The notes beneath the pieces are model-generated. The model searched no databases. It was given only the letters and a program-made list of their open reading frames with translations, and had not been told where the DNA came from. Position numbers and translations under genes: made by a program. Shown in pieces: positions 45,457-54,188 of a stretch of DNA of 64,000 nt (positions within the stretch are counted from its first letter, which is position 1; the number at the start of each line of letters is the position of its first letter). Source of the DNA: BOG-938 sp035524315 (GTDB lineage: Bacteria; Pseudomonadota; Alphaproteobacteria; Caulobacterales; Caulobacteraceae); the NCBI GenBank assembly GCA_035524315.1, contig DATKPD010000078.1:62001-126000 (forward strand), in the 5' to 3' direction.

Positions 45457-46287
45457 TTAGTCGACGGCATTCTTGTTGGCGCCCTCGCGGCGCAGGACCT
45501 GCCAGATCTCATCCTCAAGCGCGCGGTGCTCGAGGCTGTGCTTCAGGTCGAGCGAGCGCGGTCGCGCGAAGGGGATGGTCCACTCCTGCACGATGCGGGC
45601 GGGCCGCGAGCTGAAGGCGATGACCCGGTCGGCCAGGAACACCGCCTCGTCGATCTGGTGGGTGACGAACACCGCGGTCTTCTTGCGCTCGTCCCAGATC
45701 TTGAGCAGCTCGCTCTGCATTATCTCGCGGGTCTGGGCGTCCAGGCCGGAGAAAGGCTCGTCGAGCAGCAGCACCTGGGGGTCGGCCGCAAGTGCGCGGG
45801 CGATATTGACGCGCTGGCGCATGCCGCCGGACAGCTGCGACGGATAGAAATTCTCGAAGCCCTTGAGGCCGGCGACCGCGATCAGGTCCTTGGCGATCTC
45901 GCGCCGTTCGTTCTTGCCGCAGCCGTTCAGCTCCAGGCCATAGCTGACGTTTTCGATGATGGTGCGCCACGGCAGCAGGCTGGCGTCCTGAAACACCACC
46001 GCTCGGTCCTTGCCCGTGCGCGTGGTGGTCGAGCCATCGACCGCGATCGACCCGCGCGACAGCGGCACCAGCCCGTCGAGCGCCATCAGGAAGGTGCTCT
46101 TGCCCGAGCCGCTGGGCCCGACGATGACCACGAACTCGCCATCGCGGACGCTCAGATTGATGCCGTCCACGGCGACGAAGGCCTTGCCCCGGCTGATGAA
46201 CGAGACGCTGGCGTCCTGAACAAGCAGCTTGGGCGGGGCGGCGCCGTCGCCTGAGACGGCAGGGCGGGTCTTGGCAGCGGTCGTCAT
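45457..46287 (-). CDS. ABC transporter ATP-binding protein (sulfonate/nitrate type)
   Basis: 276 residues from ATG 46287, preceded by AAGGA. Walker A GPSGSGKS (57-64), signature LSGGMRQ (152-158), Walker B LLLDEP (173-178), and the Q-loop in VVFQDASLLPW typical of TauB/SsuB/NrtD. It powers the permease encoded 58 bases upstream. Confidence 0.95.
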   Translation of the reverse strand: MTTAAKTRPAVSGDGAAPPKLLVQDASVSFISRGKAFVAVDGINLSVRDGEFVVIVGPSGSGKSTFLMALDGLVPLSRGSIAVDGSTTTRTGKDRAVVFQDASLLPWRTIIENVSYGLELNGCGKNERREIAKDLIAVAGLKGFENFYPSQLSGGMRQRVNIARALAADPQVLLLDEPFSGLDAQTREIMQSELLKIWDERKKTAVFVTHQIDEAVFLADRVIAFSSRPARIVQEWTIPFARPRSLDLKHSLEHRALEDEIWQVLRREGANKNAVD

Positions 46288-46345
46288 TGATCCAATCCTT
46301 AAGTTCGCCAGAGCAGTCGAGGGGCGGCGACGCGCCATCGGGCGG

Positions 46346-47185
46346 TCAGGCCTTCCACCGCTGCATGTACCGCTCGAGCAGGGCGGCCGCCTGGGTCAGT
46401 ACGATCCCGATCAGGGTCAGCAGGACCACGGCCGCGTACATCACCGGCATGTTGAGCGAGCTCTGCGCGGTGATCAGGATGTTGCCGAGCCCCGCGACCG
46501 AGGCGAAGATTTCCGCCACCGCGACCGCGACCACCGCCCGGCCAACCGAGATCCGCACCCCCGTCATGAAGAACGGGATCACCGACGGCGCCACGATGGT
46601 GCGGATCACCTGGCCGTCAGAGGCGCCGAAGCTGCGCGACATGCGCATCAGCTGCGGATCAACGTTTTCCACGCCCGCGGCGGTGTTCATGATCATGACC
46701 ACCACGCAGCTCAGCAGAACCAGAATGATCTTGGGCAGGGTGCCGATGCCGAAGATCAGGATCAGCAGGGGAATGAAGGCCAGGTGCGGCACCGAGTTGA
46801 GGGAAATCACGATCGGCCGCAGGAACTCCTCGACCGGCTTGTACCAGCCCGACAGAATGCCGAGCACGCCGCCGATCAGGATCGACAGCCCTAGGCCCAC
46901 CCCGAATTCGTAGCCGGACACGCGCAGGTCGCGGATGAAGGTGCTGCTGGTGATGATGTCCTTGAACGCGCTCAGCACCACCAGTGGCGGCGGCAGGAAC
47001 AGGCGGTCAACCAGTTTGAAGGTCGTCGTCAACTGCCAGCAGGCGACCACCAAGGCCACGGCGAGAAAGCCCAGCAGCGTCGCGCGCGCGCCGCGCAACG
47101 TGCGGCGTAAGCGCTGCTGAACCCCGTCGGCGCTGGATTTCAATTCGGGGCCCCCAGGCTTAGCGGCTGCGGCTTCGGCTGCCAT
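46346..47185 (-). CDS. ABC transporter permease (sulfonate/nitrate type)
   Basis: 279 residues with about six membrane helices and the EAA-type coupling loop (GASDGQVIRTIVAPSVIPFF). GGGAGG lies 7 nt before the ATG. With the ATPase it forms a SsuBC/TauBC-like importer. Confidence 0.94.
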   Translation of the reverse strand: MAAEAAAAKPGGPELKSSADGVQQRLRRTLRGARATLLGFLAVALVVACWQLTTTFKLVDRLFLPPPLVVLSAFKDIITSSTFIRDLRVSGYEFGVGLGLSILIGGVLGILSGWYKPVEEFLRPIVISLNSVPHLAFIPLLILIFGIGTLPKIILVLLSCVVVMIMNTAAGVENVDPQLMRMSRSFGASDGQVIRTIVAPSVIPFFMTGVRISVGRAVVAVAVAEIFASVAGLGNILITAQSSLNMPVMYAAVVLLTLIGIVLTQAAALLERYMQRWKA

Positions 47186-47596
47186 TCTCGATCCTCCCTA
47201 AGCTCCGCGATGAGCGAAGGCGTCGCTGTCGACAACGACCGATCACCGCGATCTTTGCCGCTTGGATCGACCTCGGCCGACATGAGGAACGCCCGGGGGC
47301 GATCCGCGTCAACCGTCCGGCTCAGGCCGGAACGCTTGTTCTAGCAAGCATGATTGTATAATCATAATGTCGGTCAATCTAGCAAGCACTCTGCGCAGCC
47401 TCGTCGCGCTTTGACGGGGCGCCCGCGTGGATGTCACGTTTAAATCGCGCGCTCGATTGGGGGACAGATCGCCCAGCCCGGCGCTCTCGCCAACCCTGAC
47501 GAACCATCCCGGCGGGGAGGAACCGCCCGAAGACGACGGAGTCACCATGCCCACCCTCGCGTCGGTTCGGCGGATTCATCCGGACGCCAAAGCTCT
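47186..47596. promoter_or_regulatory. AT-rich regulatory island between importer and beta-propeller genes
   Basis: 411 bases. Positions 47334-47388 hold an AT-rich core: perfect ATGATT-GTAT-AATCAT (47350-47365), flanked by two copies of TCTAGCAAGCA (47340-47350 and 47378-47388). TATAAT occurs at 47357-47362 inside the palindrome. This probably controls one or both diverging transcripts. A 17-codon frame (47547-47600) ends on the next gene start. Confidence 0.5.
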
Positions 47597-47600
47597 ATGA
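47547..47600 (+). CDS. Possible 17-codon leader peptide before the beta-propeller pair
   Basis: ATG 47547 has GGAG 5 nt upstream and encodes MPTLASVRRIHPDAKAL. Its TGA overlaps the ATG of the next gene (ATGA), the usual sign of translational coupling. The next gene itself lacks a ribosome site, so it may depend on this leader. Unproven. Confidence 0.35.
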   Translation: MPTLASVRRIHPDAKAL

Positions 47601-48793
47601 CGCGCCCGCTCACCGCGAGCGATCGGCCGGTGTCCGCCTATGTCGCCATCGGCCCGACACTGATCAACTTCACGGTTGGGGTCGCCGCCGGCCAGGTTAC
47701 CCGGGGCGGCGCGATCGTCATGCCGGCGCGCGTGCAATATGTGTGGCCACACGCCAGCCTGCCCATCCTGTACGTCGCCTGCGCCGACCGCAGCGAGGAC
47801 GCGGTCGGCCGGCCGTTCTACGTCTGCGCCGTGCGACGCGACGCGGCGGGGGATCTCACGGCGATGGGCGAACCGGTCGCCCTGCCCGCCCGGCCAATCC
47901 ACGTGACCACCGATAGCGCCTGTCGCTATGTGCTGAACGCCTACGGCGGCGCGCCCGGCCTGACCGCGCACCGTCTGGACGCCGACGGGGCCATCGGACC
48001 CGAGATTCCCCGCGCCGAAGGCTTCGATTTCGGCGCCAGCCCCCACCAGATTCGCGTCACACCGTCGAACGAACGGGCGATCCTCGTGGCGCGCGGCAAG
48101 AAGGGCTACGGCAAGCCCGGCTACATCGAAGGCGCGCTGAAGGTGCTGCGCTTCGACGGCGGCAGGCTGGAAAATCTCTATACGATCGTCCCTCCGAGCG
48201 AGGACGGCTTCAATCCACGCCACCTGGACTTCCACCCCACGCGCCCCTGGGTGTTCGTTTCGCTCGAAGAACAGAACCGCTTGTGCGTGTTCAAGCTGGA
48301 CGGCGCCGAACTGGACCCGGCGCTACTCTATTCGACCACCACCCTGGCGCATCCGGACGACGTGCGGCCGCGGCAGGACGGCGGCACGGTGCACGTGCAT
48401 CCCAATGGCAAAACCGTCTATGTCGCCAACCGGAATGACGGCTATGTCGGCGGGATGAAGGGGCCGACTTGGCTGACGCCAGATCCCCTTCCGGTGTTCC
48501 CGGGCGGGGAAAACAGCATCGCCGTGTTCAAGATCGACCAGGACACTGGCGAGCCGACCCTGATCCAAGTGGCGGACTCCCATGGCCTGCATCCGCGCAC
48601 TTTCGCCCTGGACGCTTCGGGAAAGGTCCTGGTCGCCGGCAATCTCGCGCCGACCGTGCTCAAGGACGGAACCGAGGTTCCGGCCAACCTCGCCCTGTTT
48701 GGCGTGGAGGACGACGGCAAGCTCAAGTTCCTGCACCGTTATGACCTGGATGTCGCGCCGGAAATGCTCTGGTGGATGGGCGTGGTCGGCTAG
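47597..48793 (+). CDS. Lactonase-like beta-propeller protein, copy 1
   Basis: 398 residues, cytosolic, without a signal peptide. Propeller-type repeats: YVWPHASLPILYVAC, HQIRVTPSNERAILVARG, FNPRHLDFHPTRPWVFVSLE, GTVHVHPNGKTVYVANRND, GLHPRTFALDASGKVL. It belongs to the Pgl-like family (lactonase, 6-phosphogluconolactonase type), but function is unknown. It is about two-thirds identical by eye to the next gene, with only 3 bases between them: a tandem duplication. Confidence 0.88.
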   Translation: MTRPLTASDRPVSAYVAIGPTLINFTVGVAAGQVTRGGAIVMPARVQYVWPHASLPILYVACADRSEDAVGRPFYVCAVRRDAAGDLTAMGEPVALPARPIHVTTDSACRYVLNAYGGAPGLTAHRLDADGAIGPEIPRAEGFDFGASPHQIRVTPSNERAILVARGKKGYGKPGYIEGALKVLRFDGGRLENLYTIVPPSEDGFNPRHLDFHPTRPWVFVSLEEQNRLCVFKLDGAELDPALLYSTTTLAHPDDVRPRQDGGTVHVHPNGKTVYVANRNDGYVGGMKGPTWLTPDPLPVFPGGENSIAVFKIDQDTGEPTLIQVADSHGLHPRTFALDASGKVLVAGNLAPTVLKDGTEVPANLALFGVEDDGKLKFLHRYDLDVAPEMLWWMGVVG

Positions 48794-48796
48794 GCT

Positions 48797-50002
48797 GTGA
48801 GCACTCGAGAATCAATGCAGACCCGCCCTCTCAGCGCCTACGTCGCCATCGGCCCGAGGTTGATCAACTTCACCGTCGAGGTCGAGGCGGAGCAGCTTGT
48901 CCGTCGCTGCGATCTCCTGATGCCCTCGCGCGTTCAGTATCTATGGCCGCACCCGAGCCTGCCGATCCTTTACGTCGGCTGTGCCGACCGGACGGAGGGC
49001 GCGGACGGGCAGCCTTTCTACCTCTGCGCGCTTGTCCGCGACGCGGCGGGCGACTTGAGCTTCCTCGAAGAGCCTCGAGTTCTTCCGTCGCGGCCCATTC
49101 ACCTGACGGTGGATCGGGCCGCGCGCCACGTCCTGGTGGCCTATAGCGCCGCGCCGGGCCTGTCGGTGTACGAGTTGCGGGAAGACGGGACGGTCGGGGC
49201 GGAGGTTCCGCGTGCCGCGTCGTTCGATTTCGGCGTCAATCCGCACCAGGTCCGGGTCACGCCCGGGGGCGACCGGGCCATCCTGGCGGCGCGCGGCAAG
49301 AACGGCTTTGGCCGTCCGACCTACGTCGAGGGCGCGCTCAAGGTCCTGCGGTTCGACCGGGGCCAAGTCGAGACCCTCTATTCGATCACGCCCGAACACC
49401 TGGCCGAGGCTTATGGGTTCAACCCGCGCCATCTGGATTTTCATCCGAGCCTGCCGTGGGTGTTCGTCTCGCTCGAAGGGCAGAGCAAACTGTGCGTATT
49501 CCGCATGGAGGGTGCTGAACTCCAGCCGCAGGTGTTGTTCACACGCGATCTCTTGGCCGAACCGCACACCGTGCGGCCCCGCCAAGTCGCCGGAACTGTG
49601 CACGTCCATCCCAACGGAATGGTCGTCTATGTCGCCAATCGCAACGACGGCTATCTCAACGGTCCGTCATGGCTGACGCCTGACCCCGTGCCTGTGTTTC
49701 CCGGCGGCGAGAACAGCATCGCGGTGTTCGCCATCGATCAGGCCACGGGTGAACCGACCTTGATCCAGCACATGGATTCGCAGGGACTGCACCCGCGCAC
49801 CTTCTCGCTGGACCCGAGCGGCAGAATCCTGATCGCGGCCAATTTCGCCCCGACAATCCAGCGGAACGGCGACGCCTTGACCGAGGTGCCCGCCAACCTT
49901 GCCGTGTTCCGGGTCGGCGAGGACGGTAAGCTGACCTTCGTGCGCCGCTTCGACGTCGAGGTTGGCCGCGAGATGATGCTGTGGGCGGGGCTGGTCCCGT
50001 AA
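48797..50002 (+). CDS. Lactonase-like beta-propeller protein, copy 2
   Basis: 401 residues. GTG 48797 is preferred over ATG 48815 because it gives 12 residues before SAYVAIG, exactly as in copy 1. Repeats parallel copy 1 blade by blade, with small insertions (LAEAYGFNPRH, QRNGDALTEV). Convergent with the CapA-like gene, 10 bases apart. Duplicates may act on different substrates or form a heteromer. Confidence 0.88.
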   Translation: MSTRESMQTRPLSAYVAIGPRLINFTVEVEAEQLVRRCDLLMPSRVQYLWPHPSLPILYVGCADRTEGADGQPFYLCALVRDAAGDLSFLEEPRVLPSRPIHLTVDRAARHVLVAYSAAPGLSVYELREDGTVGAEVPRAASFDFGVNPHQVRVTPGGDRAILAARGKNGFGRPTYVEGALKVLRFDRGQVETLYSITPEHLAEAYGFNPRHLDFHPSLPWVFVSLEGQSKLCVFRMEGAELQPQVLFTRDLLAEPHTVRPRQVAGTVHVHPNGMVVYVANRNDGYLNGPSWLTPDPVPVFPGGENSIAVFAIDQATGEPTLIQHMDSQGLHPRTFSLDPSGRILIAANFAPTIQRNGDALTEVPANLAVFRVGEDGKLTFVRRFDVEVGREMMLWAGLVP

Positions 50003-50012
50003 GGCCGGCCGC

Positions 50013-51545
50013 CTATTGACGCGATGGGGTCGGCGCACTGGTCGTGGCGAGGCGGATCACGCCGACGTTGTTCTCGATCGAGATCACCGTGCCGAATGCC
50101 TTCGACCAGGCCTGCATCTCTTCCAGTATGCGGCGGCCGGCTTCAGGGGAGGCGGCCATGGGAATGCCCATCTGCGATAGCGGCCGCTGCGATCCGCCTA
50201 ACTCAACCGGATAGAGCCGCACCTCGACCAGGCGGCCGCCCTCAAAGCGGCTGGTCGCCAGAACCGTCTCCTGATTGGCCGGATTTTCCAGGGTCCAGAG
50301 TTTCTGGGCGTTGGCGAACACGTCGTCGCCGGCGCCGTACTGGATGCCGAACTGGAACACGAAATTGGATAGGCCGTAGAAGATCGGCTTGCCCCTGTAG
50401 ATCTCCACCCCGCTCAACGCGTGCACGCCGTGGGCGACGAACATGTCGGCGCCGTTGTCGATGCAGTCGTGCGCCAACTTGACCAGGAAATCGGCCGGCG
50501 TGTGGTCGATGCCATTGCCCCAGCCGCCGCGCGGGCCGTGGTCGATGGTCTTGACCAGGGGCGTCTCGTGCGCGTGGATCGTGGCGATCATGAAGTCCGC
50601 ATAGGTCTTGCCGTTGCGGATGCTTTGCAGGATGTCCTTCTCGTCGTCCGGATTGATCGCGTAGTGAATCGACCCAGGCTGATCGCCGGCCATGTACCAG
50701 TCATCCAGCAGCTTGACCTGATTGGGCTGTTCTCCGAACGCCTCCGGATCGCCGGCCGGGCCATAGAGCTCGTCGCGGATGGTCTTCAGGTATTGCAACT
50801 GCTCCGGCGTGACCACGTGGAAGTCGGTCAGGTGCAGCGAATCGACGCCCGGCGCCCCGCCGACGCCGCGCACGCGGTAGGTGGCCTCGGCCATCTTGTA
50901 GTTCAGGCCGTAGTGACCCACATCGTCGATGGCGAACATGCCGACCACGCCGACCCGACCCTTCGCGGTTTCAAGGTAATGCGGGGCGCGCGCCTCGGCC
51001 AGATCGTGGCCGGTCCCTGCGTGGACGATGCCCACCGCATCGAGCGCCGCATCGGTCGACAACATGCCCGCGATCCCGCCATCGACCGCGTGGTTGTTGG
51101 CGTGGTTGACGATCTTGACGCCCATGTCCTTGATCGCCTGGCCGACCGCCAGCGGCGCCTCTGTGCCGGCGATCGCCCCGGAAAAATGGTCGATGTCGAT
51201 GAGCGAGGATTCCATGTTGCCGAAGCCAACATCCGACGCGCGGATCACCCCGATCAACTGCTGGTAGCCCGGCGCCTCGCGAGCGAGGGGCTGGGGCTCG
51301 ATGATGTCGCCCACGGTGGCCACGGTGAACGGCGCGGCGATCTTGAGCGCCAGCTCCTTGGCGGCGTCGCGGGTCGATCCGGTCGGCGCCGGCGAAGGCT
51401 GGGCGTGCGCCCCGGCGCCGGCGAGAAGCGCCAGGCAAGCCGGCCCCACAATCGTCGCCGGGACCGATGCGCGCCAGGCGCTGGATCCCACAAGTCCCGC
51501 CCGTCCGTTCGTCCTGCCCATGTCGCGCCTGCTTCTTTTGATCAT
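50013..51545 (-). CDS. CapA-family (poly-gamma-glutamate synthesis-like) protein, exported
   Basis: 510 residues (502 if the ATG at 51521, after an AAGCAGG site, is used). A signal region (VGPACLALLAGAGAHA) precedes the metallophosphatase-like CapA domain (VATVGDIIEPQP, DVGFGNMESSLID, IVNHANNHAVDGG, MFVAHGVHALSGVEIYRG, IFYGLSNFVF). CapA proteins are linked to capsule or poly-gamma-glutamate formation, but many copies, including stand-alone ones like this, have unknown roles. No pgs/cap genes accompany it. Confidence 0.88.
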   Translation of the reverse strand: MIKRSRRDMGRTNGRAGLVGSSAWRASVPATIVGPACLALLAGAGAHAQPSPAPTGSTRDAAKELALKIAAPFTVATVGDIIEPQPLAREAPGYQQLIGVIRASDVGFGNMESSLIDIDHFSGAIAGTEAPLAVGQAIKDMGVKIVNHANNHAVDGGIAGMLSTDAALDAVGIVHAGTGHDLAEARAPHYLETAKGRVGVVGMFAIDDVGHYGLNYKMAEATYRVRGVGGAPGVDSLHLTDFHVVTPEQLQYLKTIRDELYGPAGDPEAFGEQPNQVKLLDDWYMAGDQPGSIHYAINPDDEKDILQSIRNGKTYADFMIATIHAHETPLVKTIDHGPRGGWGNGIDHTPADFLVKLAHDCIDNGADMFVAHGVHALSGVEIYRGKPIFYGLSNFVFQFGIQYGAGDDVFANAQKLWTLENPANQETVLATSRFEGGRLVEVRLYPVELGGSQRPLSQMGIPMAASPEAGRRILEEMQAWSKAFGTVISIENNVGVIRLATTSAPTPSRQ

Positions 51546-51566
51546 TCCACTGCGGCTCGCCGGCGA

Positions 51567-52469
51567 TTACCCGAGCGGGAGCCGGATGAAATCCTCCAGC
51601 GCCTCGGCGACCGCGGCCGGCGCGTCGTGATGCAGGTTGTGGCCGGTCTCGGGCACGCTGCGCAAGGTCAGGTTGCGGAAAAAACGCCCGCGTTCGCGCA
51701 CCGCCTCGGGATCGCTGGTCGAGCCGTTGACCCGCGCGTCGGACGCGGTCAGGCACAGCACCGGCGCCGCGATCCGCCGCCAGCACTCGCCCCACTCGGC
51801 CACGCTGTGCAGCGTGGGCCAGATTCGGGTGAAGCCCGGATCGTAGGGCCAGCCGAACCCGCCGCCCGGCAACGGTTGAGCGTTGACCTCGGCGATGAAG
51901 CCGGCCCGGGCCCGGCTGAGGCGTCGGTTGCCGCGCATCAGGCGATCGGTCATGTCGGCGATATCCGCGTAGGGCCGCCGCGCGCGCTCGGCCGCCAGAC
52001 TGGTCAGCAGGTCGCTCAGGGTCGGGGCGACGTGAACCGGCAGGCGGTTGAGCGAGGGGCCCAGCGAGTCCAGCAGCACCAGATGGCTGATGCGGTCGGG
52101 GCGGATTCCCGCATAGACGCTGGCGATGGCGCCGCCCATGGAATGGGCAGCAATCGGCGCGGCCTCACCCGGCGCGCAGTCGCGCAACACAGCGTCCAGG
52201 TCGCCCAGAAAATCCGACAGCCAGTAGTGGCCAGCCGTCCAGCTGCTTAGGCCATGACCGCGCCAGTCCGGCGCGACCACGCGCCATGACCGGGAGAGCG
52301 CATCGACCACGAACTGGAAGCTGGCCGAGGTGTCGCGCGCCCCGTGCAGCAGCACCAGCAGGGGCGCCTCGGGCGGTCCCCATTCACGCACATGGCAGCG
52401 CAGATCGCCTATGGCGATGAAGCGCGAGCGCGAATTGCGCAGCGGGACATAGGTCGCCGGCGTGCTCAT
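51567..52469 (-). CDS. Alpha/beta-fold hydrolase
   Basis: 300 residues. The hydrolase core is visible: LVLLHGARDTSASF oxyanion region, nucleophile Ser in AAHSMGGAIAS, and catalytic His in TGHNLHHDAP. No signal peptide. It starts 21 bases beyond the end of the CapA-gene start region on the same strand. Substrate unknown. Confidence 0.9.
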   Translation of the reverse strand: MSTPATYVPLRNSRSRFIAIGDLRCHVREWGPPEAPLLVLLHGARDTSASFQFVVDALSRSWRVVAPDWRGHGLSSWTAGHYWLSDFLGDLDAVLRDCAPGEAAPIAAHSMGGAIASVYAGIRPDRISHLVLLDSLGPSLNRLPVHVAPTLSDLLTSLAAERARRPYADIADMTDRLMRGNRRLSRARAGFIAEVNAQPLPGGGFGWPYDPGFTRIWPTLHSVAEWGECWRRIAAPVLCLTASDARVNGSTSDPEAVRERGRFFRNLTLRSVPETGHNLHHDAPAAVAEALEDFIRLPLG

Positions 52470-52775
52470 AGGGGCCCCAAGCGGCGCGCAAGCCTGATCA
52501 TGATGTCGCGCTCCTCCGAGCCATACCTACCGCCTAATCCCTGACATGACGCCATCGGATGCGGCCGCGAGGCGCCGAGCGGCCAGAGACATCGATCGGC
52601 GTGATAGTCGCCCGCGCCGCGCACCGCTTCGTCTGCCGCATTCGCAACGGCCCAGAACATCAACTGACCCTAAAATCAATGCCTGTTGAAGGGGTTGTTT
52701 GAGCCCGCCGTCACAATCGTTGAGGTCGACGCGCCGCCGGTGTACGACCGATATCTGTGATAGCAGGACCTAGGC
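52470..52775. other. Intergenic region upstream of the dual-HTH LysR gene
   Basis: 306 bases between divergent genes. AGGA before the LysR start suits a ribosome site. A moderately AT-rich stretch at 52660-52700 may hold promoters. I find no clear palindrome and no gene. Confidence 0.3.
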
Positions 52776-54026
52776 ATGGATCGCAGATACTCGCCGCCCG
52801 CGGACATGGGCCAGCAGCTGCACAACCTGCGCGCCTTCCTGTCCGTCGCCGAGGCCAAGAGCATCACCCACGCCTCCGAGCATCTGTTCAAGGCGTCCTC
52901 GGCGATCGCCCGGTCGGTCATGGAGCTGGAGCGGTTCGTCGGCGCGGCGCTGTTCGAGCGCAGGCCCCGCGGCATGCTGATCAATACCTACGGCGAAGCG
53001 GTGCTGATGCGGGCTCGGCGTCTGAACGCGGAGATCGAAGCGGCGGCGGACGAGTTTTCAGGGTCATCGTCCAAGGCCTCGCGCCCCTTGCGCAATGCTG
53101 TGGTCAATCTGCTGTTCAGCGGCCGCAAGCTGCAGTTCCTCATCCGCCTGGCCGAACTGAAGAGTGTCTCGGGAGTCGCGGCCCAGATGAACATGACCCA
53201 GTCGGGCGCCAGCATGGCGCTTTCCCGCATCGAGTCGATGTTGGGCCAGTCCCTGTTCCAGAGGCGCATGGAAGGCATGGTGCCGACCGAGGCGACTGAG
53301 CGCATGGTCATGCGCGGGCGGCGGGTTCTGGCTGAACTGCGGCACCTGAACTCCGACCTGTCGGCGATCGCGGGCTATCTCACCGGGGCGGTGATCATCG
53401 GCGCCACCCCGCTCGGGCGCACCCACTATTACCCTAACGCCATGGCGGCGACGATTTCCAAGCACCCGGGGATCATGATCACCTCGGTCGAGGGGGCCTA
53501 CGACCAGCTGATCGGCAGCCTGCGAAGCGGGGAAATCGACATCGTGTTCGGGGTGCTGCGGCCACCTCACCTTTCGCATGGCCTGCTCATCGAACCCCTG
53601 TTCACCGACCAGATGACCGTGCTGGCTCGGGCCGGCCATCCGCTCGCTCGGCGCCCACACCTTCAGATGGGCGAATTATTGCGCGAGAAGTGGGTCTCGC
53701 CGCGCCCGAACGCCCCGGGCAAACCCCAGGTGGATGAGTGCTTTTTGCGCCTGGGCCTGGAGCCGCCGACGCCTTCGGTAGAGACCGGCGACCTGGCGAC
53801 GCTGCGTCAGCTGCTCAGCGCCAGCGACATGCTGGCGGTGACCTCCGCCCATCAGTTCATGTACGAGATCCAGTCGGGACTGCTGGTCGAGTTGCCGGTG
53901 AACCTGGCGGGGGCGGCGCTCGAAGTCGGGCTGATCGTGCGTGACGGAGCCCTGCTGTCGCCGGCCGCCTTGGCTGTGGTGGACGCGGTTCGCGACCAGG
54001 CGCGCCAGCGGCAGGGGCTGCATTAG
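52776..54026 (+). CDS. LysR-type regulator with two N-terminal helix-turn-helix domains
   Basis: 416 residues, against the usual ~300. Residues 12-71 form one LysR winged helix (LHNLRAFLSVAEAKSITHAS, VGAALFERRPRGMLINTYGE) and residues 116-175 a second (GRKLQFLIRLAELKSVSGVA, ALSRIESMLGQSLFQRR). The LysR ligand domain begins near 203 (TGAVIIGATPL) and has the expected layout to about 400. The upstream 100-residue addition looks like a duplicated DNA-binding module. It lies 162 bases ahead of the next gene on the same strand and may regulate 54189-57343. Confidence 0.9.
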   Translation: MDRRYSPPADMGQQLHNLRAFLSVAEAKSITHASEHLFKASSAIARSVMELERFVGAALFERRPRGMLINTYGEAVLMRARRLNAEIEAAADEFSGSSSKASRPLRNAVVNLLFSGRKLQFLIRLAELKSVSGVAAQMNMTQSGASMALSRIESMLGQSLFQRRMEGMVPTEATERMVMRGRRVLAELRHLNSDLSAIAGYLTGAVIIGATPLGRTHYYPNAMAATISKHPGIMITSVEGAYDQLIGSLRSGEIDIVFGVLRPPHLSHGLLIEPLFTDQMTVLARAGHPLARRPHLQMGELLREKWVSPRPNAPGKPQVDECFLRLGLEPPTPSVETGDLATLRQLLSASDMLAVTSAHQFMYEIQSGLLVELPVNLAGAALEVGLIVRDGALLSPAALAVVDAVRDQARQRQGLH

Positions 54027-54188
54027 GCTTTAGGTGCGCCCGGCATCACACAACGCGATGCCGCCATCACCAATTGCCAGGTGCGCCCTGGCGCCGCATG
54101 CCGGTAGTCGCCGTTCGATCGTTTGCGCCGGGCCCTGACGCCGCTAAACATCGCTCCGCTTAACATCCCTGACCATAAGAACCGCGCC

